A stretch of DNA of 62,429 bases from Truepera sp. bin119. Its GTDB lineage: Bacteria > Deinococcota > Deinococci > Deinococcales > Trueperaceae. Location: contig MPNL01000016.1 in assembly GCA_002239005.1 (NCBI GenBank), forward strand, positions 1 to 62,429. Direction: 5' to 3'. Shown piece after piece: positions 9,772 to 18,486 of this stretch (its first letter is position 1; each line of letters opens with the position of its first letter). Position numbers and translations under genes: made by a program. Below the pieces are notes generated by a model that was not told where the DNA came from, made no database searches, and saw only the letters and a list, made by a program, of their open reading frames with translations.

Positions 9772-10881
9772 ATGACTTGGTTGGAGCGCCACTTCGAGGT
9801 GAGGGAGGTGGCGATTCCCGGTGCGAGACCGCTGTTCACCAAGCCGGGGGTGAGAGGTTATCCGGGCCTGGTGCCCGGGCTCGGGGCCTTGCTCGAACGG
9901 GTGGACTCCAGGGGCGAGGCGATGATCGACGCCACCGGTTCCGCCGGAGGGTTCGCCCTGGGGGTAGGTTGGAAAGGCCCTGTGTGGGTGTATGAGCCCT
10001 CTCGTGGGGCCGCCCTCTGTGCCGAGTGCTTGTTGAGGGCGGTGCGGGTCGAGGTCAGGACCGGAGCGATCTGGAACGCTCCCCAGGGGGGTGTCGACCT
10101 CGTGGTGCTGTTGCCGCAGGCTGATCGCGGCAGCGCGCGGGTGACGGCGGAGTTCGAGGGAGCGTTCCGGGCCCTCCGGCCAGGCGGGCACGTGGTCTTT
10201 GCCATCCACCGAGACCTCGGTGCCAGGCGCTACGAGAGGTGGGCCGCGCGCTGGTTCGACACTGAGGTGGTGGGCAGAAGCTCCGGCTGGAGGGTGGTGG
10301 AGGGGAGGCGCCGATCACTCTCATCGGTTACAGAGCCAGCCTGGCTCACCTTCGAGGTGGCCGGTTTGGAACTTTGCGCGCGGCCCGGGGTCTTTGCGGC
10401 GGGCAGGCTCGACTCGGGCTCGGAACACCTCCTCTCAGCACTTCGGGGAGTGGATTTCGCCGGTCGCCGGGTCCTGGATCTAGGCTGCGGGTACGGGATT
10501 CTGGCGCTTGAGGCGGTTCGGAGAGGGGCGGTCGTTACCGCCCTGGACGATGACTGGCCGTCGGTCGAGAGTGCCCGTCGGAACCTGGAGCGCCACGGCC
10601 TGGATGCTGTGGTGCTTCACTCAGACCTCACCAGCGACCTCGGGCCGGGTGACACCTTCGATCTGGTCCTCACCAACCCGCCTTTCCATGTGGGCAAGCA
10701 GGTTCGGCTGGAGCTACCCTCGGCCTTCGTTGAGGCAGCTCATACTCGGCTTCGGCGCGGAGGTGAGCTTTTCCTAGTCGCCAACCGGGCCCTGCCCTAC
10801 GGGGCCCTGTTCGGTCAGTTCTCGCGTGTCGATACGGTCATAGACGAGGGCGGGTTCAGGGTCTACCGGGCGCGAAAGTGA
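9772..10881 (+). CDS. RsmC-like class I SAM-dependent methyltransferase
   Basis: Two-domain protein of the RsmC/RsmG-like rRNA guanine-N2 methyltransferase group. The C-terminal half has the SAM-binding motif VLDLGCGYGILALEA, the acidic loop ALDDDW and the catalytic LTNPPFHVG motif. The N-terminal half looks like a degenerate copy of the same fold (GGVDLVVLLPQ, LRPGGHVVFA), as in E. coli RsmC. The likely substrate is 16S rRNA G1207 or an equivalent, by family inference. The last 26 bases overlap the convergent thrB gene. Confidence 0.78.
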   Translation: MTWLERHFEVREVAIPGARPLFTKPGVRGYPGLVPGLGALLERVDSRGEAMIDATGSAGGFALGVGWKGPVWVYEPSRGAALCAECLLRAVRVEVRTGAIWNAPQGGVDLVVLLPQADRGSARVTAEFEGAFRALRPGGHVVFAIHRDLGARRYERWAARWFDTEVVGRSSGWRVVEGRRRSLSSVTEPAWLTFEVAGLELCARPGVFAAGRLDSGSEHLLSALRGVDFAGRRVLDLGCGYGILALEAVRRGAVVTALDDDWPSVESARRNLERHGLDAVVLHSDLTSDLGPGDTFDLVLTNPPFHVGKQVRLELPSAFVEAAHTRLRRGGELFLVANRALPYGALFGQFSRVDTVIDEGGFRVYRARK

Positions 10882-11764
10882 CCTGAGGTTCTACACTGTA
10901 TCCGCGACCGGATTCCAGTTCTAGTACACACCCATCCGGGCCGGCGAACTCCTGCAGCACTAGCGTGCACGCCTTGATCGCCTTCGCGTCACAGATCACT
11001 CCGGCGGTAGGTCCCGCGCCCGACAGGTAGGCGGCGAATGCTCCTCTCCTGTAAAGCCTCTGCTTGGTGCGGATAAAGCCGGGGACTAGACGAGCGCGGT
11101 ACGGTTCGTGGAGGACATCAAGCGAGGCAGAGCGCAGCAGTTCGGGGTTCGCCTCAGCCACCGCTAGAGTCCACAGTGCCACGCGACCTGCGGTAAGGAC
11201 GGCGTCGTCCCGGCTATAACTTCCGGGCAGGACTCTTCTCGCCACCGGAGTTGGGAGCTCGAAGGTGGGTATGCCAAAGAGCAGGCGCCAATCTGAGGGC
11301 AGCGGGAGATGCCTGTTGACGAATCCCCCTGTCGCTCTGGGGGTGGACACTGTGAAGCCACCAAAGACGGCTGGTGCGACGTTATCCGGGTGGCCCTCTA
11401 GCCCCGCTGCGAGTTGGAACACTCCCTCGCGTCCTAAAGCTCCCTTGAGCAGATGGTCGGCGGCCGCAATTCCGGCAACTAGGGCTGCAGAGGAGGAGCC
11501 GAGACCGCGAGCGAGCGGGATCGGGTTCTCTGCCTCGAACGTGACCGCTGGCGGAACCTCGCCCACCTCGTCGTAGGCTGCTCGGAAGCCGGTGTGGATG
11601 AGGTTGGTGGGGTTCTCGGCGACGGACCCCTCACCCCGGTAGCAAAAGCTGTCCCGCTCAGACAGGGTCAGGTGGACGACGAGATCTAAGTCTAAGGCAA
11701 GCCCCAGGCAATCGAATCCCGGCCCTAGGTTGGCGCTGGTTGCGGGCACCCGGATCTGTATCAC
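10856..11764 (-). CDS. thrB: Homoserine kinase
   Basis: GHMP-family kinase that makes O-phosphohomoserine in threonine synthesis. The GHMP motif is PLARGLGSSSAALVAG, with the N-terminal VPATSANLGPGFDCLGLALD typical of ThrB and the C-terminal AYLSGAGPTAGVI motif. The 302-residue length is standard. The start is a GTG at 11764. It is 13 bp downstream of nnr and probably cotranscribed with it. thrC and hom are not in the window. Confidence 0.93.
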   Translation of the reverse strand: MIQIRVPATSANLGPGFDCLGLALDLDLVVHLTLSERDSFCYRGEGSVAENPTNLIHTGFRAAYDEVGEVPPAVTFEAENPIPLARGLGSSSAALVAGIAAADHLLKGALGREGVFQLAAGLEGHPDNVAPAVFGGFTVSTPRATGGFVNRHLPLPSDWRLLFGIPTFELPTPVARRVLPGSYSRDDAVLTAGRVALWTLAVAEANPELLRSASLDVLHEPYRARLVPGFIRTKQRLYRRGAFAAYLSGAGPTAGVICDAKAIKACTLVLQEFAGPDGCVLELESGRGYSVEPQVTFAPGRP

Positions 11765-11777
11765 CGCGGGAAGCCTA

Positions 11778-13262
11778 TCACGCTATGTCAGCACGGGCGG
11801 CGGGGATGAACGCCGCCAGATCGGAGGCGGAGAGCCCCAATCCGAAGCTGCGAGCGGCAGCTTCGCCCGCGAGCCCGTGAAGTCCCACGGCCGCGCAGCA
11901 GCGAGCGAAAGGGTCAGGAGCGGAGGCTTGCCAGGCTCCGATGAGGCCGGCCAGGACGTCCCCGGTACCGCCCGTCGCCATGCCTGGATGCCCGAAGGTG
12001 TTCACCGCCCGTCTCCCGTCTGGAGCGGCGATGACCGATGATGCCCCCTTGACTACCACCAGTGCCTGGTAGGCGTTCGCCAACTCCTCGGCTGCGGAGA
12101 TCGGATCGGCTGTGACATCGGCAGCCGACATCCCTAACAGCCTTCCGGCCTCGCCCGCGTGCGGAGTCATAACGCAACGGCCGTGCCGCCGCACAGCGTC
12201 TTGCAGGGCTGGCCCTGGAACCAGGGAGCCGGCATCGAGCACCGTGGGGACGTGCCCCGAGGCAAGCAACTCGGGAACTTCCTCGGCACGGTCAGGGTCG
12301 AGGCCGGGTCCGATTACCCAGACTTGGGCCTTCACAGGCTCGATGGCGGAGGTCAAGGAGGCGAGGGTCTGTGCACAGTTCCAGGGGTAGCGGACGATAT
12401 CGGGAAAGCCGCTCGGGGATTTGCCCTCTGAAATGGTCGAGACTAGGCCTGCGCCGCCTCGAAGGGCCCCACGTGCGGCGAGTTCGACCGCTCCGGCGTA
12501 GCGCCTCGAGCCTCCGACGATGAGGACGGTTCCGACAGCATACTTGTGGGCGTCTCGAGCAGGATTAGGGGCGTGCACACGGATGTCCTCACAGGTAACT
12601 AGGTCCGTTTCGGAAACATAGTCCAAGATTTCCGAAGGGATTCCGATCCGTACGACGGTGATTTCGCCGAACGACTCCCGCGCTGGGAAGAGGGCGCTGG
12701 CAACCTTCGGTCCTGCTAGTTGTACCGTTCGGGTGGCGCGGAGGTGAGGACCGGGAGGGTGTGCCCTGTCGGCATCTACGCCGGTGGGAACGTCTGCGCT
12801 GAGCACCGTACGCCCTGCAGCGTTGATTATGTCGACGAGTTCTGCGAGGCGGCCCCCTAGAGGCCGACTGAGGCCGCTCCCAAGGAGGGCATCCACTAGG
12901 ACGTTCGCTGTCAGGATCGATTCCGGGCTGTCGGAACCCAGCGGCACGCATTCGATGCCGTGAGCCTGGGCTGATGCGCGGGCAGCTCGCACGTCGGTCC
13001 CTGCGCCCTCGAGCGAGGGGTCGAGTTCGATGATTCGGACACCTACACCGGCCTCCCGCAGGTGCCGGGCGGCCACGTACCCGTCCCCACCGTTGTTGCC
13101 TCGCCCGCACAGGACGATCACGTTCCTGACTCCCGGCCACCTCCTATAGAGGTCGGCGGCGATTTCCCGTCCTGCATTCTCCATCAGAACCAGGGAGGGT
13201 ACTCCGGCTTCGATGGCTGCAGCGTCTGCTGCCCGCATCTGCGCGGCTGTGTAGAGCCTCAT
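11778..13262 (-). CDS. nnr: Bifunctional NAD(P)H-hydrate epimerase/dehydratase
   Basis: Repairs hydrated NADH and NADPH. The N-terminal YjeF/NnrE epimerase domain (about residues 1-210) has CGRGNNGGDGYVAARHL and PTGVDAD. The C-terminal NnrD domain (about 225-494) has the ribokinase-like motifs VIGPGLD, MTPHAGEAGRLLG and GTGDVLAGLIGA used for ADP-dependent dehydration. The 494-residue fused form is the common bacterial one. Reads directly into thrB. Confidence 0.92.
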   Translation of the reverse strand: MRLYTAAQMRAADAAAIEAGVPSLVLMENAGREIAADLYRRWPGVRNVIVLCGRGNNGGDGYVAARHLREAGVGVRIIELDPSLEGAGTDVRAARASAQAHGIECVPLGSDSPESILTANVLVDALLGSGLSRPLGGRLAELVDIINAAGRTVLSADVPTGVDADRAHPPGPHLRATRTVQLAGPKVASALFPARESFGEITVVRIGIPSEILDYVSETDLVTCEDIRVHAPNPARDAHKYAVGTVLIVGGSRRYAGAVELAARGALRGGAGLVSTISEGKSPSGFPDIVRYPWNCAQTLASLTSAIEPVKAQVWVIGPGLDPDRAEEVPELLASGHVPTVLDAGSLVPGPALQDAVRRHGRCVMTPHAGEAGRLLGMSAADVTADPISAAEELANAYQALVVVKGASSVIAAPDGRRAVNTFGHPGMATGGTGDVLAGLIGAWQASAPDPFARCCAAVGLHGLAGEAAARSFGLGLSASDLAAFIPAARADIA

Positions 13263-13547
13263 GGGGAAAGTTTACCTTCGCCGCTCGAGGCGCGAGACGC
13301 CTATGGCTCCTTTCCGCCTGTGTGCGCCTGATTTAGCTGCTCCGATGTTCCCTTAGGGGCTTCTACAGGATACTGTGCTTTACAATCCTTGGCCTAGCCG
13401 TCCAGGTATTAAGGGTGTGAGGAGGTTCCCTAAGCGGCACTTGAAAAGTGATGCTGAGTCGACTCCTACTCGTCTCGGGTCTCCCCAACGTTCCCCTGAT
13501 CGCTCCAGAGCCGAGCCGCTTGTTACCTACCGACAGAACAACCTCGT

Positions 13548-14027
13548 TTATCCCCTCTTGAGAATGAGATCCTCGAGCCTGCGGGTCAGGCGGGTATGGG
13601 GTAGGAGTCCGGCTGTGAGCGGCCGGACAAGGATAGAGAGGATGCCAGCCAAGTTGGCCCCAAGAACATCCGTGAAGAGCTGATCCCCCACCATGGCCGT
13701 TTCGGAGGGGGACATCTTGAGCCGTCTCAGGCCACGGGCGAAGGCGAAACTGAAGGGCTTGCCGACGAGTGCCAACCCCTCCACACCAAGGATGTTGGCC
13801 CAGTGATCTACCCTTGCGGGCCGACCATTGCTCAGGATCAACACTCCGACTCCGCCCTCCTCGAGTTGCTCGAACCAATTGCGGAATGGTGGGGCCATCG
13901 TATTGCTGTTGGAAGGAATCACTGTGTCATCCAGGTCAACCATTAGCGCACTCCTGCCATGACTTCGCAAGAGGCTAGGGCTAACATCGTAGGCCGTCTC
14001 GACCGTCAGATCGGGCTTGACCAGCAT
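13548..14027 (-). CDS. YqeG-family HAD phosphatase
   Basis: HAD superfamily class IIIA phosphatase. Motif I is MVDLDDTVIP, motif II is LILSNG, and the late motif MVGDQLFTDVLGAN carries the Mg-binding acidic residues. The 159-residue size matches YqeG of Bacillus and Deinococcus. Physiological substrate unknown for the family; some relatives act on phosphatidylglycerophosphate. A 285-bp stretch upstream of nnr, on the 3' side of this gene, shows nothing recognisable. Confidence 0.85.
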   Translation of the reverse strand: MLVKPDLTVETAYDVSPSLLRSHGRSALMVDLDDTVIPSNSNTMAPPFRNWFEQLEEGGVGVLILSNGRPARVDHWANILGVEGLALVGKPFSFAFARGLRRLKMSPSETAMVGDQLFTDVLGANLAGILSILVRPLTAGLLPHTRLTRRLEDLILKRG

Positions 14028-14157
14028 CTAAAGGACTGTAGCATGGGCTGCCGGGCCTGAGGACTCCATGTTCTGGAGTCGCGGTATGGCGTACATCTCT
14101 CACACACAAGTGCGCCACCCACCCCTACGCGATTCTCACGACGCTCTGTTGGTTCCC

Positions 14158-15030
14158 TTACTCTCGGGGCCTATCGGTGATCTTGCCGAGCAGGTTCAGG
14201 AAAGTCTCTGGATCGTCGAGCCAGGGGTAGTGTCCCCCCTCCAGCAGGCTCATGAGAGCCCCAGGCGTTCGCCTCAGTCCTGCCTCGAGCTGATCTGGAA
14301 CCACTGTCCGGTCGTCCTTCCCCGCCAGGATCACTAGTGGAAGGCTGAGCCGGTCGAGTTCCGCAAGCGCATCGAGTTCCCACGGGTCGATGAGCTCTCC
14401 ACTATCGTGGGGTCCGAGCAGCGCGGTGCTATCGCTGTACTCGAGGCGAAGGCGCGCGGCGGGGTTTGGAAACTCGAGGGTGTCAAAGAGCTGCTTGGGT
14501 TTGACCCATTCGAATGCCTGGGCGATTACCTCTGCCGGATCGGGAGCCCCTGTTGCGTCCAAGATCTCCTCGGGTGGCAACGCCTGTTCGACCCGACCGC
14601 TCAGGGTCGCCGCTAGGCGCTGGAGGGTGCGGGTGAGGAGCGGCATGGAGAACCAGGGACTGACTAAGATGAGCCCCGAGATCCGTGTAGGGGAGGTACC
14701 GGCCGCCCGAATGGCGATCTGGGCACCAAATCCGTGGGCGAGCAGGGAAGCGGATTCGATCTCGAGAGTGTCGAGGATCGTCTGGATGTCGTCGGCCAAA
14801 TCATTGATTGTGAAGTCGGCACTCGCGTAGCTTCGTCCAGATCCCCGCTGATCTGCATAGATCATCCGGTATCGAACGAGATCTTCACCGATCAGATCGC
14901 GGAAGGAATGACTGTTGTAGCCCGGTCCCCCGTGCAGATAGAAGATGATGGGGCCATCCTCGGGTCCGACCTGCTCCACGTAGAGATCCGCATTGGAGCG
15001 GGTGAGAGTATAGGGGATGTCGAGGTACAT
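14158..15030 (-). CDS. Alpha/beta hydrolase, proline iminopeptidase-like
   Basis: Has the oxyanion-hole motif HGGPG, then DQRGSGRS, both characteristic of the proline iminopeptidase branch. The nucleophile elbow reads AHGFGAQIA, so the expected GxSxGG serine position is a glycine-rich AHGFG. This departs from the usual G-x-S-x-G and may mean altered or absent activity. A late Asp (LAGKDDRTVVPDQ) and His (EGGHYPWLD) are in place. Length 290. It begins 3 bp after the small upstream gene at 15034-15261, so the two are probably one transcript. Confidence 0.75.
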   Translation of the reverse strand: MYLDIPYTLTRSNADLYVEQVGPEDGPIIFYLHGGPGYNSHSFRDLIGEDLVRYRMIYADQRGSGRSYASADFTINDLADDIQTILDTLEIESASLLAHGFGAQIAIRAAGTSPTRISGLILVSPWFSMPLLTRTLQRLAATLSGRVEQALPPEEILDATGAPDPAEVIAQAFEWVKPKQLFDTLEFPNPAARLRLEYSDSTALLGPHDSGELIDPWELDALAELDRLSLPLVILAGKDDRTVVPDQLEAGLRRTPGALMSLLEGGHYPWLDDPETFLNLLGKITDRPRE

Positions 15031-15033
15031 GCC

Positions 15034-15261
15034 CTAGTTCCCGGCTGGCGATTCGGCGCTCACAAACCGCCACACCTTAGGTCCCACAGGCAGGTTCTCG
15101 AGCGGTGCGGGGAGGGTGCACTGCAAAAGATAGAGATCGGGCTGGTCTGCGCTCTGGAGGAGCTCTTCTGTCTGCAGCCCTTGGTTGGAGAGGTCGGCCG
15201 CAACCCGCTTGAGAGCCTGCTTGGCACCGGCTCCCCGGAGTTCGAAAAAGTAGGTCCACAT
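15034..15261 (-). CDS. Small hypothetical protein
   Basis: A 75-residue protein beginning MWTYFFELRGAGAKQALK, with alternating hydrophobic strands and a helix that could form a ferredoxin-like fold. I do not recognise the family. It deserves listing because its stop lies 3 bp before the start of the hydrolase on the same strand, which is operon spacing. Confidence 0.5.
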   Translation of the reverse strand: MWTYFFELRGAGAKQALKRVAADLSNQGLQTEELLQSADQPDLYLLQCTLPAPLENLPVGPKVWRFVSAESPAGN

Positions 15262-15404
15262 CGGTCCTAGTCTAGCGCTGCGTCTATATCCTTTGGGGAT
15301 CTGGCCTACGCCAAGGTGTGTGCTAGTCTGTAGAGCGTGCCCGATTGAGAGCAGGGGCCTGTCTCTATTAGCCTTTTTAAGCCAGCAGCCCGGAGGTGCC
15401 TGCC

Positions 15405-15842
15405 ATGAGCGATTCAGGGTGGAATGGCCGACTTGGGGGTCTTGCCCCCAAGAGTGGAAGAAGGTCTGGGGTCAGGAACCTCAGCGATCTGCGGCCGCTC
15501 GTCCGAATTGGGAGGTACCGGCTGGGCAGTCACGCTATAAAGCACGCTGCCAGTGAGGGCTTCACCGAATCCGACGTCGTGAACACTGTGCTCTACGGGA
15601 GGGAGCTTGCCCGCTATTGGGAGGATGAGCGCCTCCTCGTGCTCGGTCATATTCCGGCAAGCCCCACCGTAAAGATCCCCCTCCACGTGGTCCTCGAATA
15701 CAGTAGGCCTCGGTGGGTGGATATCGTTACTGCCTTCATTCCGCTCGTGCCACATAAGGTCGTGTCTAGGGCACGGCTCGCGGAAATCCTCCGCTACGAC
15801 CGGAACGCCGCTCGGAGAACGATCATCAGTCCCCGGCGCTAG
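15405..15842 (+). CDS. DUF4258-like protein
   Basis: A 145-residue protein with the pattern SHAIKHAASEGFTESDVVNTVLYG followed by two strands (RLLVLGHI, LHVVLEY) and WVDIVTAF, as in DUF4258 proteins, a family related to BrnT/RelE-like small toxins. No antitoxin partner is adjacent. I start at the ATG at 15405 because CGGAGG lies nine bases upstream; the frame is open nine bases further. The last four bases overlap the convergent tatD gene. Confidence 0.65.
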   Translation: MSDSGWNGRLGGLAPKSGRRSGVRNLSDLRPLVRIGRYRLGSHAIKHAASEGFTESDVVNTVLYGRELARYWEDERLLVLGHIPASPTVKIPLHVVLEYSRPRWVDIVTAFIPLVPHKVVSRARLAEILRYDRNAARRTIISPRR

Positions 15843-16597
15843 GAGAGACCGAACAGCCGGGCGGCGTTGGCGTCGGTCAGACTCTCGAGCTCGTCTGGGG
15901 GGCACCCCCTCAACTCTGCCAGAAATCCCGCTGTGAGGCGAACGTTCGCGGGGATGTTGCGTCGTTCCCGCTTTGGGTGGGGACTGAGATAGGGGCTGTC
16001 AGTCTCCACTAAGAGCCGATCTTCTGGGACCCGGCGGGCGGTCTCTTGGATCGGTGTTGCGCTTCTGTAGGTGAGGTTTCCGGCGAACGAGACCATCCAG
16101 CCGAGTCGGAGACCGGCCTTGAGAAGCTCCTCGTGGCCGTTGAAACAGTGGAGGATACCCTTGTGCCAGCCCGCACGCTGGATGGCACGGGTGGCTGCAC
16201 TGGAGGCGTCGTCGCGACCCTGCCGGTCGCGCACGTGGAGGATGAGTGGTTTGTCGAGAGCTCTGGCGAGTCCTGCGTGCCATTGGAAGAGTTCCTCCTG
16301 AGCCCCCAGAGGTTGCCGGTCCCAATGCGTGTCGAATCCGGTCTCACCGATCGCGACCACCTCCGGCTCCTCTGCTAGGCTGGCGACCCGGTTTCGGGCC
16401 TGGAGGTCTGCACCTTCCTCAGACTCGTTTGGGTGGATACCGACCGCCGCCCAGACGTTCGGCAGGACGCGCGCAAGGTCGAGACAGGTCTGACTACGCA
16501 CTGCCGTAATGCCCACCGTTACGATGGCCGCCAGATCTGGATCGGCAGCGCTGAGAGGGTCGTCACAGAGATCAAGATGGCAATGACTGTCGGTCAT
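15839..16597 (-). CDS. tatD: TatD-family metal-dependent hydrolase
   Basis: TIM-barrel metallohydrolase; family members act as 3'-5' deoxyribonucleases or D-aminoacyl-tRNA deacylases. The metal-binding HxH is in SHCHLD near the N-terminus, with GETGFD, ILHVRD, LHCFNG and the final LVETDSPYLSP all in the usual order. Length 252 is standard. The neighbouring rlpA is divergent. Confidence 0.9.
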   Translation of the reverse strand: MTDSHCHLDLCDDPLSAADPDLAAIVTVGITAVRSQTCLDLARVLPNVWAAVGIHPNESEEGADLQARNRVASLAEEPEVVAIGETGFDTHWDRQPLGAQEELFQWHAGLARALDKPLILHVRDRQGRDDASSAATRAIQRAGWHKGILHCFNGHEELLKAGLRLGWMVSFAGNLTYRSATPIQETARRVPEDRLLVETDSPYLSPHPKRERRNIPANVRLTAGFLAELRGCPPDELESLTDANAARLFGLS

Positions 16598-16750
16598 AAG
16601 GGATAGCTTACTCTGTCTCTCCGGCGGTTCAGAGGGGAGGCCTAACCCTACTCTAGGAGAGCAAGCCCCCTCTTCGACCGGCAGCCTCCGCCCCTGGATT
16701 CAAAAGGAAACTTCACAGCTGCAGCGTTGCACTTCGCCTAACATGACCAA

Positions 16751-17689
16751 ATGCGAAATTTGCTTGTAGTTGGTGTGCTGATGTGGGTCTTGGCTGCCTG
16801 TGCACCATCTCTCACTGGCCTAACTCTTCCGGTTTTAGGCTCGGCCCAGACCCAGGCAGCCGTGCAGGAGGTAGGTCTCGCCTCCTGGTATGGTCCCGGC
16901 TTCGTGGGTCGCAACACCGCCAACGGGGAGATATTCGACCCGGCGCAGTTCACAGCCGCCCATAAGACACTCCCCTTCAACACCATGGTCGAAGTGACCC
17001 GGCTCGATACCGGCGCGAGCGTAGTGGTCCGCATCAATGACCGTGGTCCGTTTAAGCCGGGCAGGATCATCGGCCTCTCTCGAGCCGCAGCCGAGGCTAT
17101 AGACCTCATCGAGGTCGGTGTGGCCAGGGTCGAACTCGGACTGCTGTCGACCAGGGGTGGACAGGCAGCCGTGCAGGAGGTAGGTCTCGCCTCCTGGTAT
17201 GGTCCCGGCTTCGTGGGTCGCAACACCGCCAACGGGGAGATATTCGACCCGGCGCAGTTCACAGCCGCCCATAAGACACTCCCCTTCAACACCATGGTCG
17301 AAGTGACCCGGCTCGATACCGGCGCGAGCGTAGTGGTCCGCATCAATGACCGTGGTCCGTTTAAGCCGGGCAGGATCATCGACCTCTCTCAAGCCGCAGC
17401 CGAGGCTATAGACCTCATCGAGGTCGGTGTGGCCAGGGTCGAACTCGGACTGCTGTCGACCAGGGGTGGAAGGGTACCGCTTGTGCCGGACCCCAGCCTG
17501 AGTGGGTTCCAGGTTCGCTCCTGGACCCATGCTCCAGGAAGTCTGTTCGTGCTCGCTTCCAAGCGGCACCGAGAACCGCTTGTGGTTCGCGCGGTTGGTC
17601 CAGAGCTGGTGGGAACGGGTGCAGGGCTTCTGGTCTCCTTGGAACTCTTCGAACTGCTTGGCAGCGACGCCTACCTGCTCTCCGAGTAG
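16751..17689 (+). CDS. rlpA: RlpA-like lipoprotein with two tandem double-psi barrels
   Basis: Peptidoglycan-associated RlpA-type protein, a family of septal lytic transglycosylases or barrel proteins. The N-terminus is a lipoprotein signal with lipobox LAAC (Cys17), so it is probably anchored in a membrane. Each barrel runs from GLASWYGPGF through NDRGPF. Residues 35-137 and 138-240 are two copies differing at only two residues (G/D and R/Q), whereas normal RlpA has one barrel. The last 70 residues are a different beta-rich domain, not a clear SPOR domain. The unusual copy structure is described under the repeats. Confidence 0.85.
   Translation: MRNLLVVGVLMWVLAACAPSLTGLTLPVLGSAQTQAAVQEVGLASWYGPGFVGRNTANGEIFDPAQFTAAHKTLPFNTMVEVTRLDTGASVVVRINDRGPFKPGRIIGLSRAAAEAIDLIEVGVARVELGLLSTRGGQAAVQEVGLASWYGPGFVGRNTANGEIFDPAQFTAAHKTLPFNTMVEVTRLDTGASVVVRINDRGPFKPGRIIDLSQAAAEAIDLIEVGVARVELGLLSTRGGRVPLVPDPSLSGFQVRSWTHAPGSLFVLASKRHREPLVVRAVGPELVGTGAGLLVSLELFELLGSDAYLLSE
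16853..17161 (+). repeat. 309-bp tandem repeat, copy 1
   Basis: In-frame tandem duplication of the complete double-psi barrel module (103 codons). It is identical to copy 2 at 307 of 309 positions by eye. The two differences are G at 17073 and G at 17082, both A in copy 2. Confidence 0.95.
17162..17470 (+). repeat. 309-bp tandem repeat, copy 2
   Basis: Second copy of the RlpA barrel module, directly abutting copy 1 and in the same frame. A stands at 17382 and 17391 where copy 1 has G. Confidence 0.95.
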
Positions 17690-17697
17690 GTCGCTTC

Positions 17698-18486
17698 CTA
17701 TCCGGTGGGGCGGCGGCAAGCCTCTACGATCTCCACGGCTAGCTCCCGCACAGAGCTTCGCTCCTGAATCGCTCTGATCAGGGCAGAGCCCACGACGACC
17801 CCGTCGGCTACGGCTGCTACGGGTTGGGCTGTCTCGGCGTTAGATACGCCGAACCCCACCGCCACCGGAAGGTCCGTCACCCTCCGCGTGCGTCGCACGA
17901 GGTCTGGGACCTCGGGCGGGAGTTCACTGCGTTCCCCTGTTACTCCTGTGACCGAGACCGCGTACACAAAACCGCGGCAGGCCGCAGTGACCTTTGCGAG
18001 GCGTGCCTCCGTCGAGGTCGGAGCCACTAGGAAGACAGTGTCGAGACCGACCTCCCGGGCGGTCGCGCACAGGGATTCGGCCTCGTCCGGGGGGAGGTCG
18101 GGCAGGATGAGTCCGTCGGCACCCGCCTTCCTGACATCCGCGACGAAGCCACTCTCGCCCGTCGGGTAACAGTAGATTGGATTGTAGTAGGTCATGATTA
18201 CCAAAGGTTTGTCCGTCGTAGCGCGGAGCTCCCCGACCAGATCAAAGGTGGTCGCTGTAGAGACCCCCTGGCTGAGGGCGACCTCCGAGGCCTGCTGGAT
18301 GGTGGGTCCGTCGCCTAGGGGGTCGGAGAAGGGGAGGCCCACCTCAAGTAGGTCGGCCAACTCGAGTAGCTCGGCCGCGTGACGGAGAAATCCATCGCTG
18401 TCGGGGAAGCCGGCAGTAAGGAAGGGTACGAATGCCGCCCGCTCCTCGCCGGAGGCGGTGGCGAAGGCCTTAGCGATCCGACTCAC
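17698..18486 (-). CDS. trpA: Tryptophan synthase alpha chain
   Basis: Cleaves indole-3-glycerol phosphate to indole, which passes to TrpB. The substrate signature [19 protein letters not shown] contains the catalytic Glu, and Asp is in [10 protein letters not shown]. The phosphate-binding end GFGVSNAE and VVGSALI is present. Length 262 is normal. Its start overlaps the trpB stop by four bases, so expression is coupled. Confidence 0.96.
   Translation of the reverse strand: MSRIAKAFATASGEERAAFVPFLTAGFPDSDGFLRHAAELLELADLLEVGLPFSDPLGDGPTIQQASEVALSQGVSTATTFDLVGELRATTDKPLVIMTYYNPIYCYPTGESGFVADVRKAGADGLILPDLPPDEAESLCATAREVGLDTVFLVAPTSTEARLAKVTAACRGFVYAVSVTGVTGERSELPPEVPDLVRRTRRVTDLPVAVGFGVSNAETAQPVAAVADGVVVGSALIRAIQERSSVRELAVEIVEACRRPTG

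Noticed and set aside
16835-17719. 294-codon minus-strand open frame opposite rlpA
   Set aside because: Antisense shadow created by GC bias; its repeats only mirror the RlpA barrel duplication.
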